Shown: positions 1-9,648, counted from the first letter of the stretch. The stretch is DNA of 64,000 nt from Burkholderia oklahomensis C6786 (GCF_000959365.1 NZ_CP009556.1:1612001-1676000); one strand, 5' to 3'. Notes: generated from the sequence alone by a model not told the origin. Numbers and translations: made by a program.

Positions 1-18
1 GTTGAGGCGGGACTAGCG

Positions 19-1383
19 ATGCTGCGCAGCCTGCAGGGACGGCTCGCGGCGGCGCTCGTGGCGGGCTTCGTCGCGCTGTCGCTCGCGGCCGGGACGGCGG
101 CGTTCTACGTGTTGCGCACCGAGGTCGAGCGGATGTCCGACAGCGCGCTGCAGGAGACCGCGCAGCGGCTGCTGCCGCTCGCCGTGATGGACATCGTCGG
201 GCGCGATTCGGACGGCGACGACGGCGGCGGTGACGGCGGTGGCCGCATCGCGGCGGTCCGTCCGCACGACGAACTGCTGACGTACGTCGTGCGCGACGAA
301 ACCGGCAAGCTGCTGCTGCGGTCGCACGACGCGGACGCGTCGATTTTTCCGGAGGATCTGAAAGCGGGCTTTGCCCGTACCGCGACGCATCGGGTCTACG
401 CGGAGACGGTGCTGCAGGGCACGGTCACGCTGCTGATCGCGGAGCCGCTCGCGACGCGCCGGCGCGCGGAAGTGCAGGCGGCGTTCGCGGTCGTCAGGCC
501 GCTCTTGCTGTTCCTGCCTGCCGGCCTGTTCGGGATCTGGCTGATCGTGCGCTCGGGCTTGAGGCCGATCCGGCGCTTCTGCGACGCGATCGCCGCGCGC
601 GGCCGGAACGATCTGACACCGCTCGACAAGGGCGGGCTGCCGACCGAGATCGCGCCCGTCGCCGATGCGGTCACCGAGCTGATGGCGCGCCTCGATCGCG
701 CGCTCGCCGCCGAGCGCAGCTTCACCGCGAACAGCGCGCACGAGCTGCGCACGCCGCTCGCCGCGGCGCTCGCGCAGACACAGCGGCTGGCCGCCGAAGC
801 GCCGTCCGAGCCGCTGCGCGAGCGCGCGGAGCGGGTCGAGGGGGCGCTGCACACGCTGTCGCGGGTCAGCGAGCAGTTGATGCAACTCGCGAAGGCCGAG
901 GACGGGCGCGTGCTTGCCGATACGCCGCAGGATCTGCGGCCGGTGCTGTCGCTCGTCGTCGACGATTTCCGGCGCGTCGCGCGCAATCGCGCGATTGCGC
1001 TCGATCTACCCGACGCGCCCGTGACGTCGCGGATCGATCCGGACGCGTTCGCGATCGTCGTGCGCAATCTGGTCGAGAACGCGCTCAAGCACGGCTCGGC
1101 GGCGGAGCCGGTGCAGGTCGCGCTGTCGGCGGCGGGCGCGCTCAGCGTGACGAACCGCGGGCCGGTGCTGGCGGCCGCCGAGCTGGAGCGTTTGACGAAG
1201 CCGTTCGAGCGCGGCGCGACGGCGGCGAAGGGCTCCGGCCTCGGGCTCGCGATCGTCGACGCGATCGCGAAGGGCGCGGGCGCGTCGCTCACGCTGCGCT
1301 CGCCGGCGCCGGGCAGCGTGGATGGAGTTCGGGCGGTGGTCGACGGGCTGGCGCTCGGCGACGATCGGGCGAGGAGGGCGTGA
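19..1383 (+). CDS. Two-component sensor histidine kinase
   Basis: This is an inner-membrane sensor kinase of 454 residues, a normal length for the QseC/TctE-like class. It shows a first membrane segment at about residues 11-32 and a periplasmic sensor region to about 160. A second membrane segment (LLLFLPAGLFGIWLIV) follows, then a HAMP linker and a HisKA domain whose phospho-acceptor is His241 in AHELRTPL. An HATPase domain with NLVENALKHG and GSGLGLAIVDAI ends the protein. The periplasmic domain has an odd Asp/Gly-rich stretch at residues 61-76. The partner response regulator would be expected just upstream, outside the window. The signal sensed cannot be told from the sequence. Confidence 0.9.
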   Translation: MLRSLQGRLAAALVAGFVALSLAAGTAAFYVLRTEVERMSDSALQETAQRLLPLAVMDIVGRDSDGDDGGGDGGGRIAAVRPHDELLTYVVRDETGKLLLRSHDADASIFPEDLKAGFARTATHRVYAETVLQGTVTLLIAEPLATRRRAEVQAAFAVVRPLLLFLPAGLFGIWLIVRSGLRPIRRFCDAIAARGRNDLTPLDKGGLPTEIAPVADAVTELMARLDRALAAERSFTANSAHELRTPLAAALAQTQRLAAEAPSEPLRERAERVEGALHTLSRVSEQLMQLAKAEDGRVLADTPQDLRPVLSLVVDDFRRVARNRAIALDLPDAPVTSRIDPDAFAIVVRNLVENALKHGSAAEPVQVALSAAGALSVTNRGPVLAAAELERLTKPFERGATAAKGSGLGLAIVDAIAKGAGASLTLRSPAPGSVDGVRAVVDGLALGDDRARRA

Positions 1384-1730
1384 GATTGCAATCGGCGTGA
1401 CCGAGGCGAGCTGCTCGATTGCCGCTCGCGCAGGGCGCGAAGTTCGCGCGCAAACGGCAGGCGCGGCCGCTCGGAAGCGCGCGGGCGGTCCGCTTGCGGG
1501 CCGCCCGAAGAAAAGGCTCGGAATCGATCCCGAGCCTTTTTCCTGTCGCGATTCCGGCATCGCGCCGATTCCGGTCATCGACGCGCGCGGCCGACCATGT
1601 CAGGCCGCCGCGAGCGTTCGGCGAGCGTTTGCCCCGATCGTGGCCCGGTAGCGGAGTCCGACGGCATGTCGCATTTCGTCGAGACCGGCGCTCGGCGCGA
1701 AGGCGGATCGGCAAATGATGGCGAAAGGCG
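1384..1730. other. Intergenic region with terminator
   Basis: This gap separates the convergent kinase and small-protein genes. Apart from the terminator annotated separately, I see no gene; the ORFs here are Arg-rich shadows without recognisable domains or ribosome binding sites. Confidence 0.6.
1511..1541 (+). terminator. Bidirectional intrinsic terminator
   Basis: A 7-bp stem, GGCTCGG (1515-1521) with CCGAGCC (1530-1536), is preceded by AAAA and followed by TTTTT. It can therefore act on both strands. It lies between convergent genes and would end the kinase transcript on the plus strand. Confidence 0.8.
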
Positions 1731-2309
1731 TCAGAACCAGCTGGATATCCAACCCGCGATTCCCTTGAACGTACTCTTGATGCTGTCCCAGGCGTTCTTG
1801 AGCCATGCGACGACATCTTTTACGACGCCCACGATGAAATCTGCAATCTTGTTGAAAAGATCGTTGAAGAAGTTGCCGATCTTATCCATCAAGGCAACGA
1901 TGGGGTGCTGAAGCTCGGGGTGTTCCAGTCCGATTTGGATCGCCGTGTCGAAAATCTTGTCGATTCTCGCATTGGAATCCTCCTTCGCCTTTTTTCTCAG
2001 TTCTTCCATCTTCTTTTTGAATTCCTCGATGGAAGCCGGAGAAGCTCCGGAACTCTTCAGCGCTTCGGTTGCGCCGACGATGCCGGACTCGATTCCGCTC
2101 GCTTCTTCCTGTCCTGACGATTGAGCGTCGATTTGCAGCCCCTTCAGCAAGTCGCGGTCCTGCGCCGAAAGCTGGGCGGAGGACTCCTGGGCGGCGGCGA
2201 AATATGACGCGAGTTGACGCGATGCGGCATAGCGCCCGGACGAGGTTTGACCGAGAGAGGATTTGTAATGCGTGCGCATTTCCTCCAGGACATCGACAAA
2301 TTGGCTCAT
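1731..2309 (-). CDS. Unknown small protein with amphipathic C-terminal tail
   Basis: The family is not recognised. I chose ATG 2309 over a GTG 24 bases upstream because GAGGAG lies about 9 bases before it. The product has 192 residues and no signal peptide. It has a Ser/Gln/Ala-rich N-terminal half, a charged coiled-coil-like stretch (IEEFKKKMEELRKKAKED, about residues 95-112) and a final ~55 residues rich in Phe, Trp, Ile and Val alternating with Lys/Asp. That tail reads as one or more membrane-active amphipathic helices. Its DNA is clearly lower in GC than its neighbours and it stands alone, which suggests acquisition. A secreted effector or pore-forming protein is possible, but this is inference only. 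Confidence 0.6.
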   Translation of the reverse strand: MSQFVDVLEEMRTHYKSSLGQTSSGRYAASRQLASYFAAAQESSAQLSAQDRDLLKGLQIDAQSSGQEEASGIESGIVGATEALKSSGASPASIEEFKKKMEELRKKAKEDSNARIDKIFDTAIQIGLEHPELQHPIVALMDKIGNFFNDLFNKIADFIVGVVKDVVAWLKNAWDSIKSTFKGIAGWISSWF

Positions 2310-2596
2310 TTTTGCGGCTCCTCGAAAAAGCACGGATTCAATTTGAATGTGAGAGCCGTGCCGATCATCTCTCGTCTAAAGAGTAGGATTTATTCAATGA
2401 CGAATACCCACCATTTTTGTTAGCTTGACATTTTCCGGGATGGGTGTTTTTTGGGCGGCGGCGGCGGGCAATCGTGTCGATGCGCGAACCGCGCCGAACA
2501 TGGCTCACGAGCGGCAGGCACGGACGAAGGCCGCCGCTCGTCGGATTTGCCGTACCGGGCCGCCGACAGGCGCAGTTCCGGCGCGCTGCCGACCGC

Positions 2597-3598
2597 TTAC
2601 GCGCCGGTTCGCGCCGCAGTCGAGCCCCGCACGATCAACTCCCCGGGCAGCACCAGCGTGCGCGCGGACATCGCCGGATCGGCGAGCCGCTGCGTCAGCA
2701 ACTGCATCGCGTTCTTGCCGATTTCGTAGACGGGCTGGGCGATCACCGTCACGCCGGGCGTGACGAGATCCGTCCACGCGTCGTTGTCGAAGCCCGCGAG
2801 CGCGACATCGTCCGGCACGCGCGCGCCGTGCTCGCGCAGCGCGCGATACGCGCCGAGCAGCAGCAGGCCGTTGCTCGCGACGATCGCGTCGGGCCGCGCG
2901 GCCGCGTCGCCCGCGAGCCATGCGCGCACACGCGCGTGCGCGGCCTGCGGATGCGGATCGACGAACTCCGCTTCGGCCGGCAACGCGTGGCGGCGCAGCG
3001 CGTCGACGAACGCCGCATGTCGTTCGCGGCCGGTCGTGCTCGCGTTGCCGAACAGTCCCGCGACGCGCCGGTAGCCGCGCTCGACGAGGTGCTCGACGAG
3101 CCGCGTCGCCGCGTCGCGGTTGTCGAGCGTGACCGCATCGGCCGCGCCCGCCGGTCCCGCGCGGTCGATCATCACGACCGGAAACGCGTGCGCGCGCGCA
3201 TCGAAATGCCGCGCGGCGTCGTACGTCGGCGAATAGATGACGCCCGTCACGCGCTCGCTCTCCATCAGCCGCAGGTACATCGCTTCCTTTTCCGGATTCT
3301 CGTCGGTGTTGCACAGGATCACGCGCATCCCTTGCGCATACGCGGCGTCCTCGACCGCGCGGCTCACCTCGGTGAAGAAAGAGTTGCGCACGTCGGAGAC
3401 GATGAGGCCGATCGTCGCGGTGTCGCCCGAGCGCAGCCGGCGCGCGGCCGCGTTCGGCCGGTAATCGAGCCGCTCGATCACCTCGAGCACGCGCCGGCGC
3501 ACGGTGTCGCGCACCGGACCGTTGTTCGACAGCACGCGCGAGACCGTCGTGACCGACACGCCCGCCGCTTCCGCGACATCCTTGATTCGTAACGCCAT
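2597..3598 (-). CDS. LacI-family transcriptional regulator of the fructose PTS operon
   Basis: The product is a 333-residue DNA-binding repressor of typical LacI length. The N-terminus (IKDVAEAAGVSVTTVSRVLS, residues 4-23) is the canonical LacI helix-turn-helix, followed by the hinge and a periplasmic-binding-protein-like effector domain. It is divergent from fruB with a 225-bp shared promoter region. It most likely responds to a phosphorylated fructose derivative and controls fruBKA and itself. Two copies of the same 13-bp operator-like sequence lie in the shared region, one just upstream of its own start codon. The gene is functionally FruR-like but is not an orthologue assignment. Confidence 0.88.
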   Translation of the reverse strand: MALRIKDVAEAAGVSVTTVSRVLSNNGPVRDTVRRRVLEVIERLDYRPNAAARRLRSGDTATIGLIVSDVRNSFFTEVSRAVEDAAYAQGMRVILCNTDENPEKEAMYLRLMESERVTGVIYSPTYDAARHFDARAHAFPVVMIDRAGPAGAADAVTLDNRDAATRLVEHLVERGYRRVAGLFGNASTTGRERHAAFVDALRRHALPAEAEFVDPHPQAAHARVRAWLAGDAAARPDAIVASNGLLLLGAYRALREHGARVPDDVALAGFDNDAWTDLVTPGVTVIAQPVYEIGKNAMQLLTQRLADPAMSARTLVLPGELIVRGSTAARTGA

Positions 3599-3604
3599 GG
3601 CAAC

Positions 3605-3617
3605 TGGAATCGATTTC
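3605..3617. promoter_or_regulatory. Candidate LacI-family operator, copy 1
   Basis: TGGAATCGATTTC is centred on the palindrome AATCGATT with the central CG step usual in LacI-family operators. It lies immediately upstream of the regulator's start codon and matches copy 2 at 3774-3786 in 12 of 13 positions, which suggests autoregulation. Confidence 0.5.
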
Positions 3618-3773
3618 TTTCCGGATCGGTATTTACCCTGAATCCGGACGGCGGAAACAAAGTCCGGCGCATGCGCCGCCGCCGCCCGTGGACAGGCCGT
3701 TCGCCCATTCTAGCGAGGGTTGCCGCACATTTCACGCAGTTTCCGGAAATCGGGGAACGCTTGACGGTGAAAG

Positions 3774-3786
3774 TGGTATCGATTTC
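3774..3786. promoter_or_regulatory. Candidate LacI-family operator, copy 2
   Basis: TGGTATCGATTTC lies 37 bases before the fruB start and repeats the site next to the divergent LacI-type gene. The position suits repression of the fru operon. Confidence 0.5.
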
Positions 3787-3823
3787 AATACGCACATTCC
3801 AACGACTCATCTCAGGAGACGCG

Positions 3824-6367
3824 ATGCCGCCGTTGCTCACTGCGGAACTCGTCCGGCTCGGCGCGGAGGCCGGCTCGAAACACGACGCGATCAGCCAGGC
3901 TGGCGCGCTGCTCGTCGCGGCGGGCGTCATCGAGCCCGGCTACGTCGACAGCCTGCACGGCCGCGAGACAGTGTCGAACACGTATCTCGGCAGCGGCGTC
4001 GCGATTCCGCACGGGCTGCAGGAGGATCGCCATCTGATCCGCCGCACGGGCGTCGCGGTGCTGCAGGTGCCGGACGGCGTCGAGTGGCGGGGCGGCGAGC
4101 GCGCGCGTCTCGTCGTCGCGATCGCCGCGCAGTCCGACGAGCACATCGCGCTGTTGCAGCGCCTGACCCGGCTGATCGGCGATCCGCCGCAGCTCGAGCG
4201 GCTGCTCGCCGCGCGCGATCCGCAAGCGATCGTCGACGCGCTGAACGGCACGGGCGCCGCGCGCGCGGCAGGCGCCGCCGGCGCGGCGGCCGCCGTCGTC
4301 GAGGCGACGCCCGCCGACTACGCGCACAAGGTCGACGTGATCCTCGACTACCCGCACGGCCTGCACGCGCGGCCCGCGAGCGCGTGGGTCGCGACCGCGA
4401 AGCGGTATCAGGCGGCGCTGCGCGTGCGCCACGGCGACGTCGCCGCCGATCCGAAGAATCTCGTCAGCCTGCTGCAGCTCGGCGCGACCGCGCAGGCGCG
4501 GCTCGTCGTGTCCGCGCAGGGCGTCGACGCGGCCGACGCGCTCGCGGCGCTCGCGCGCACGATCGAAGCGCTCGCCGCCGAGGAGCATGCGCGCGCGGCG
4601 GCCGCGCAGGCGCGCCGGCAAAGCGTGCAGCCCGCGCTGTGGACGCCGGAGGATCCGGCGACCGCGATCGAAGGGATCGGCGCGGGGCCGGGCCTCGTGA
4701 CGGGGCCGGTGCGCGTGCTGCGCGCGACGCGCGTCGACATCGAAGACAGGCCGGGCGACACGCTCGACGCGACGCATCGTCTCGACCAGGCGCTGGTCGA
4801 GACCGCCGCCGAGCTCGACGCGCTCGCGCGCGAGACCGCGTCGCGGCTCGGCGCGGCCGAAGGCGAAATCTTCGTCGCGCAGCGCGAGCTGCTGAACGAC
4901 GCCGAGCTGCTCGGCGAGACCGCGCGCCTGATCGTCGACGGGCACGGGCTCGCGTGGGCGTGGCATCAGGCCGCCGGGGCGCAGGCCGAACGGCTCGCCG
5001 CGCTGCCCGATCCGCTCCTCGCCGCGCGCGCGGCCGACCTGCGCGACGTCGCGCGGCGCGTGCTGCGGCATCTCGGCGAGACGGGCGCGGGCGACGCGAC
5101 GGGCGGGCGCGGCGACGCAAACGCGCCGTCGATCCTGATCGCCGAGGACCTGACGCCGTCCGACACCGCGCAGCTCGACCCGGCCGTGACGCTCGGCTTC
5201 TGCACGGTCGCGGGCGGCCCGACGTCGCACACGGCGATCCTCGCGCGCACGCTCGGCGTGCCGGCGGCGGTCGCGTGCGGCGCGAAGCTGATGGATGTCG
5301 CCGACGGCGCGCGCGCGGTGCTCGACGGCAACGCGGGGCGGCTGTACGTCGGCGTGTCGGCGCGCGACGCCGAGCGCGCGCGGCAAGTCGAGCAGCGCCT
5401 GCTCGAGGAGCGGCGGCGCGCGAGCGCGAACCGCGCGCTGCCCGCGGCGACGCTCGACGGCCACGTGCTCGAGATCGGCGCGAACATCACGCGGCCGGAC
5501 CAGGTCGCCGACGCGCTCGCGCAGGGCGCGGACGGCGTCGGCCTGATGCGCACCGAGTTCCTGTTCCTCGAGCGCCGCGACGCGCCCGACGAGGACGAGC
5601 AATACGCGTGCTACAAGCAGATGGTCGACGCGAGCGGCGGCCGGCGGCTCATCATCCGCACGCTCGACATCGGCGGCGACAAGCAGGTGCCGTATCTGAA
5701 CCTGCCGCGCGAATCGAATCCGTTCCTCGGCGTGCGCGGACTGCGCCTGTGCCTGCGGCGTCCCGATCTGTTCGTGCCGCAGCTTCGCGCGCTCTATCGC
5801 GCGGCGAAGGACGGGCCGCTCTCGATCATGTTCCCGATGGTGTCGACGCTCGACGAGGCGCGCCAGGCGATCGCGCTCGCCGAGACCGTGCGCGCGGAGC
5901 TCGACGCGCCGAAGGCGCCGCTCGGCATCATGGTCGAGACGCCGTCGGCCGCCGCGCTCGCCGATCACTTCGCGGAGATCGTCGATTTCTTCTCGGTCGG
6001 CACGAACGATTTGACGCAATACGTGCTCGCGATCGATCGCGAGCATCCGGAGCTCGCGCGGCTCGCCGAAAGCCTGCATCCGGCCGTGCTGCGGATGATC
6101 AAGCAGACGGTCGACGGCGCGCGCCGTCATCGCAAGTGGGTCGGCGTGTGCGGCGGGCTCGCGGGCGATCCGCTCGGCGCGTCGATTCTCGCGGGGCTGG
6201 GCGTCGACGAGCTGTCGATGAGCGCGCGCGACGTCGCGGCGGTGAAGACGCGGCTGCGCGGCGCGCGGCTCGACGCGCTGCAGGCGCTCGCGCGGCGCGC
6301 GCTCGACTGCGCGGACGTCGATGCGGTGCGCGCGCTCGATTCGGCCGAGATCCGGGCGGCCGCATGA
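3824..6367 (+). CDS. fruB: PTS fructose multiphosphoryl transfer protein (EIIA-HPr-EI)
   Basis: This cytoplasmic fusion protein carries phosphate from phosphoenolpyruvate to the fructose permease. I chose ATG 3824 because AGGAGA precedes it by 4 bases; the open frame extends upstream to 3671 without support. The protein has 847 residues. EIIA-Fru occupies about residues 1-145 with active His63 in AIPHGLQ. HPr occupies about 165-255 with His181 in GLHARPAS. Enzyme I fills the rest, with His469 in GGPTSHTAILAR, then SVGTNDLTQY and GVCGGLAGDP of the PEP-binding barrel. The gene overlaps fruK by ATGA, so translation is probably coupled. Confidence 0.96.
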   Translation: MPPLLTAELVRLGAEAGSKHDAISQAGALLVAAGVIEPGYVDSLHGRETVSNTYLGSGVAIPHGLQEDRHLIRRTGVAVLQVPDGVEWRGGERARLVVAIAAQSDEHIALLQRLTRLIGDPPQLERLLAARDPQAIVDALNGTGAARAAGAAGAAAAVVEATPADYAHKVDVILDYPHGLHARPASAWVATAKRYQAALRVRHGDVAADPKNLVSLLQLGATAQARLVVSAQGVDAADALAALARTIEALAAEEHARAAAAQARRQSVQPALWTPEDPATAIEGIGAGPGLVTGPVRVLRATRVDIEDRPGDTLDATHRLDQALVETAAELDALARETASRLGAAEGEIFVAQRELLNDAELLGETARLIVDGHGLAWAWHQAAGAQAERLAALPDPLLAARAADLRDVARRVLRHLGETGAGDATGGRGDANAPSILIAEDLTPSDTAQLDPAVTLGFCTVAGGPTSHTAILARTLGVPAAVACGAKLMDVADGARAVLDGNAGRLYVGVSARDAERARQVEQRLLEERRRASANRALPAATLDGHVLEIGANITRPDQVADALAQGADGVGLMRTEFLFLERRDAPDEDEQYACYKQMVDASGGRRLIIRTLDIGGDKQVPYLNLPRESNPFLGVRGLRLCLRRPDLFVPQLRALYRAAKDGPLSIMFPMVSTLDEARQAIALAETVRAELDAPKAPLGIMVETPSAAALADHFAEIVDFFSVGTNDLTQYVLAIDREHPELARLAESLHPAVLRMIKQTVDGARRHRKWVGVCGGLAGDPLGASILAGLGVDELSMSARDVAAVKTRLRGARLDALQALARRALDCADVDAVRALDSAEIRAAA

Positions 6368-7698
6368 CGACCGTCGTGACCGTGACGCCGCATCCGGCGC
6401 TCGACCAGACCGTGCGCGTGCCGAACCTGACGCTCGGCGACGTGAACCGCGCGGCGTCGCTCGAATTCAACGCGGGCGGCAAGGGCGTGAACGTCGCCGG
6501 CTGCCTCGCCGACTACGGGATCGCGACGATCGCGACCGGGCTGCTCGGCGCGGCCGACAGCGCGGCGTTCGACGCGATGTTCGCCGACAAGCGGATCGCG
6601 GACCGCTTCGTGCGGATCGCGGGGCGTACGCGGATCAACGTGAAGCTCGTCGATCCGGCGCGCGGCGAGACGACCGACATCAATCTCGCGACGTCGCTGC
6701 CGACGCCGGACGACGTCGCGGCGCTCGAGCGCCGGATGATCGAGCTCGCGGCGCCCGGCCGCTGGTTCGTGCTCGCGGGCAGCCTGCCGCCGGGCGTCGA
6801 CGCGTCGTTCTACCGGCGCGCGACGCGCGCGCTGCACGGCGCGGGCGCGCGCGTCGCGCTCGACACGAGCGGCGCGCCGCTCGCCGATGCGCTCGCGGCC
6901 GACGATCCGCGCGAGCTGCCGGATCTCGTGAAGCCGAATCTCGCGGAGCTCGAAGCGGCGCTCGGCCGCGCGTTGGGCGACGACGACGCGATCGTGCACG
7001 CCGCGTGCGAGCTCGCCGCGCGCGGGATCGCGTATGTCGTCGTGTCGCTTGGCGCGAAGGGCGCGTTGGGGGTCGCGGCGGATGTCGCGGCGGGGGCTTC
7101 GGGAGCATCGGAAGCGTCGGGGGCATCGGGGGCATCGGAAGCGCCAGCGGTATCGAAGGCGTCGGTCGCATCGAAGGCATCGGTCGGATCGCGGACGTTC
7201 GATGCGGGGGAGTCGTCGAAGCGGGCGACCGGGGAGACCGTGGACGCGCTCGCATCTTCGAGCGCGTCGTCGGGGGGCGACGGGCGGCCGTCGTCGACGG
7301 GACGGTCGGCATCACCCGCATTGACATCACCCGCATCGACATCGCCCGCATCGACATCGACAACCGCAGGCGCATCGACCTCGCCGCAACGCACCCCTCC
7401 GCAACGCACCCCTCCGCATCCGGCCATCTATCGGATCTTCCGCGCGACGCCGCCGCGCGTGCCCGTCGCGAGCACGGTCGGCGCGGGCGATGCGTTCGTC
7501 GCCGGGCTCGTCGCGAGCCTGACCGAAGCGCGCGCGTGGGGCGACGCGGGCCGTCGCGCGACCGCGTTCGCGGCCGCGAAGCTCGCGCGCGTCGGCCCGC
7601 ATCTGCCCGATCGCGCGACGCTCGACGCGCTCGCCGCGCAGGTCGAAGTCGAGACTTTCACGCTGGCCGCCGCGGCGGACGGCGTCGTTCATTCATGA
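6364..7698 (+). CDS. fruK: 1-phosphofructokinase with a low-complexity insertion
   Basis: The enzyme phosphorylates fructose 1-phosphate to fructose 1,6-bisphosphate. ATG 6364 overlaps the fruB stop codon. The PfkB-family body is clear: NAGGKGVNVAG near the N-terminus, FVLAGSLPPGVD in the middle and the catalytic STVGAGDAFVAG near the C-terminus. The product has 444 residues against about 310-320 for the family. The excess is a Ser/Ala/Thr/Pro-rich tract at about residues 242-352, just before the conserved C-terminal core. The tract is built from short in-frame tandem repeats and keeps the reading frame, so the enzyme could still fold with a looped-out insertion. Function of the insert is unknown. 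Confidence 0.92.
   Translation: MTTVVTVTPHPALDQTVRVPNLTLGDVNRAASLEFNAGGKGVNVAGCLADYGIATIATGLLGAADSAAFDAMFADKRIADRFVRIAGRTRINVKLVDPARGETTDINLATSLPTPDDVAALERRMIELAAPGRWFVLAGSLPPGVDASFYRRATRALHGAGARVALDTSGAPLADALAADDPRELPDLVKPNLAELEAALGRALGDDDAIVHAACELAARGIAYVVVSLGAKGALGVAADVAAGASGASEASGASGASEAPAVSKASVASKASVGSRTFDAGESSKRATGETVDALASSSASSGGDGRPSSTGRSASPALTSPASTSPASTSTTAGASTSPQRTPPQRTPPHPAIYRIFRATPPRVPVASTVGAGDAFVAGLVASLTEARAWGDAGRRATAFAAAKLARVGPHLPDRATLDALAAQVEVETFTLAAAADGVVHS
7081..7420 (+). repeat. In-frame simple-sequence tract inside fruK
   Basis: The DNA is made of degenerate short repeats: GGCATCGG-like 9-mers around 7096-7200, three to four copies of a 15-mer like CATCACCCGCATTGA around 7311-7365, and two copies of CGCAACGCACCCCTC around 7386-7415. 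Units are multiples of three, so copy changes would keep frame. Confidence 0.75.
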
Positions 7699-7719
7699 GC
7701 CGGCAGGCCGGAGACAGTA

Positions 7720-9648
7720 ATGGAAAAATTGATCGGACTCGTGGCGGCGCCGGCGCGGACGGCCGCGCCGACCTTCGCCGCGCACGCGCTGAACCGCGCG
7801 GCGCGAGCGCGCGGCATCGCGCTTGCGCTCGAGACGCGCAGCGCGCTCGGCGTGCAGACGCCGTTGTCCGCCGACCAGATCGGCGCGGCGAGCGTCGTGC
7901 TGATCGCCGCGGACGACTCGGCGTCGATCGACGAAGCGCCGTTCGCCGGCAAGACGATTCACCGCGTGTCGGTCGACGACGCGATCCGCGACGCGGACGC
8001 GGTGCTCGCGCGCGCGGCGGGCCGCGCGTCTGACGCGGCCGTCGCGGCTGCGTTCGCGCAGACGGCAAACGGTGCGACGCCCGTCGGCGGCGCGGTGCCG
8101 GCGGCTTCGCGCGCGGCGTTGCAAGCGGCAGGCGGCGCGCCGGCCGCCTCGCTCGCGGCGGCGCGTTCCGGCGTTGCCGAAGCGCCGCGCGCGCCGGCCG
8201 CGGCGTCGACCGACGCCCGTCCGCTGAAGATCGTCGCGATCACGTCGTGCCCGACCGGCATCGCACATACGTTCATGGCGGCCGAGGGGCTCGCGCAAGG
8301 CGCGCAGGCGCTCGGCCATGCGATCCACGTCGAGACGCAGGGCTCCGTCGGCGCGCAGAACAAGCTGACCGACGCGCAGATCGACGAAGCGGACCTCGTC
8401 GTGATCGCCGCCGACACGCAGGTGGACAAGAGCCGCTTCAAGGGCAAGCGGCTCTACGAGACGGGCACGAAGGGCGCGATCGGCAAGGGCGCGGCGCTGA
8501 TCGAGAGGGCGATCGTCGAGGCGCGCATCGAAGGCGGCGCGGCGGCGGGCGCTGGCGCGGGCGCGGCGGCGCTCGCCGATCAGGTCGCGGCCGCGAAGCA
8601 GGCGCGCGCCGCGAAAGCGGGCGGCCCGTATCGGCATCTGATGACGGGCGTGTCGTACATGCTGCCGTTCGTCGTCGCGGGCGGCCTGCTGATTGCGCTG
8701 TCGTTCGCGCTCGGCGGCATCTACGCGTTCGACGACGCGCACAAGGGCACGCTCGCGTGGTCGCTGTTCCAGATCGGCGCGAAGTCGGCGTTCGCGCTGA
8801 TCGTGCCGGTGCTGTCCGGCTATATCGCGTACTCGATTGCCGACCGGCCGGGCATCACGCCGGGGATGGTCGGCGGGATGCTGGCCGCGAGCCTGAATGC
8901 CGGCTTTCTTGGCGGGATCGCGTCGGGCTTCCTCGCGGGCTACGCGGCGCTCCTGATCAACCGCCATCTGAAGCTGCATCGCAACCTCGAAGGGCTGAAG
9001 CCGGTGCTGATCATTCCGCTCGTGTCGACGCTCATCGTCGGGTTGTTGATGATCTACGTCGTCGGCTCGCCCGTCGCGGCCGCGCTGCACGCGCTCGAAG
9101 GCTGGCTGCGCTCGATGCAGGCGGGCAGCGCGGTCGTGCTCGGGCTGATCCTCGGCGGGATGATGGCGGTCGACATGGGCGGCCCGGTGAACAAGGCCGC
9201 GTATGCGTTCAGCGCGGGGCTGATCGCGAGCCACGTCTATACGCCGATGGCGGCGACGATGGCGGCCGGGATGACGCCGCCTCTCGGCATCGCGCTCGCG
9301 ACCTGGCTGTTTCGCCAGCGCTTCGGCGCCGAGGAGCGCGAAGCGGGGAAGGCGGCCGCGGTGCTCGGCATCGCGTTCATCACCGAAGGCGCGATTCCGT
9401 TCGCGGCGCGCGATCCGATGCGCGTGATTCCCGCGTGCATCGCCGGCTCGGCGGTGACGGGCGCGATCTCGATGGCGGCGGGCGCCGAGCTGAAGGTGCC
9501 GCACGGCGGGATTTTCGTGCTGCCGATTCCGAACGCGGTCACGCATCTCGGCGTGTATGCGCTGGCGATCGTCGTCGGCACGCTCGTGACGGCGGTTGCG
9601 GTCGGCGCGCTGAAGCAGACGCCGCGGCCGGCGGCTGCGGGCGCTTGA
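7720..9648 (+). CDS. fruA: PTS fructose permease EIIBC
   Basis: This membrane permease takes up fructose and phosphorylates it to fructose 1-phosphate. It has 642 residues. The N-terminal ~100 residues look like a degenerate first EIIB domain. An Ala-rich linker follows, then the active EIIB with Cys177 in [16 protein letters not shown]. The EIIC domain has about eight to ten membrane segments, starting near [20 protein letters not shown] and containing [16 protein letters not shown]. It starts 21 bases after fruK and is the last gene of the fru operon. FruB supplies its phosphate. Confidence 0.95.
   Translation: MEKLIGLVAAPARTAAPTFAAHALNRAARARGIALALETRSALGVQTPLSADQIGAASVVLIAADDSASIDEAPFAGKTIHRVSVDDAIRDADAVLARAAGRASDAAVAAAFAQTANGATPVGGAVPAASRAALQAAGGAPAASLAAARSGVAEAPRAPAAASTDARPLKIVAITSCPTGIAHTFMAAEGLAQGAQALGHAIHVETQGSVGAQNKLTDAQIDEADLVVIAADTQVDKSRFKGKRLYETGTKGAIGKGAALIERAIVEARIEGGAAAGAGAGAAALADQVAAAKQARAAKAGGPYRHLMTGVSYMLPFVVAGGLLIALSFALGGIYAFDDAHKGTLAWSLFQIGAKSAFALIVPVLSGYIAYSIADRPGITPGMVGGMLAASLNAGFLGGIASGFLAGYAALLINRHLKLHRNLEGLKPVLIIPLVSTLIVGLLMIYVVGSPVAAALHALEGWLRSMQAGSAVVLGLILGGMMAVDMGGPVNKAAYAFSAGLIASHVYTPMAATMAAGMTPPLGIALATWLFRQRFGAEEREAGKAAAVLGIAFITEGAIPFAARDPMRVIPACIAGSAVTGAISMAAGAELKVPHGGIFVLPIPNAVTHLGVYALAIVVGTLVTAVAVGALKQTPRPAAAGA

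Noticed and set aside
3812..6130. Long minus-strand frame opposite fruB
   Set aside because: Arg/Ala/Glu-rich shadow with no start signal; the plus strand encodes clear PTS active-site motifs.
6364..7698. FruK insertion as evidence of a frameshift or fused gene
   Set aside because: The frame is continuous and both halves of the PfkB fold are intact around the insert, so an in-frame repeat expansion is the better reading.
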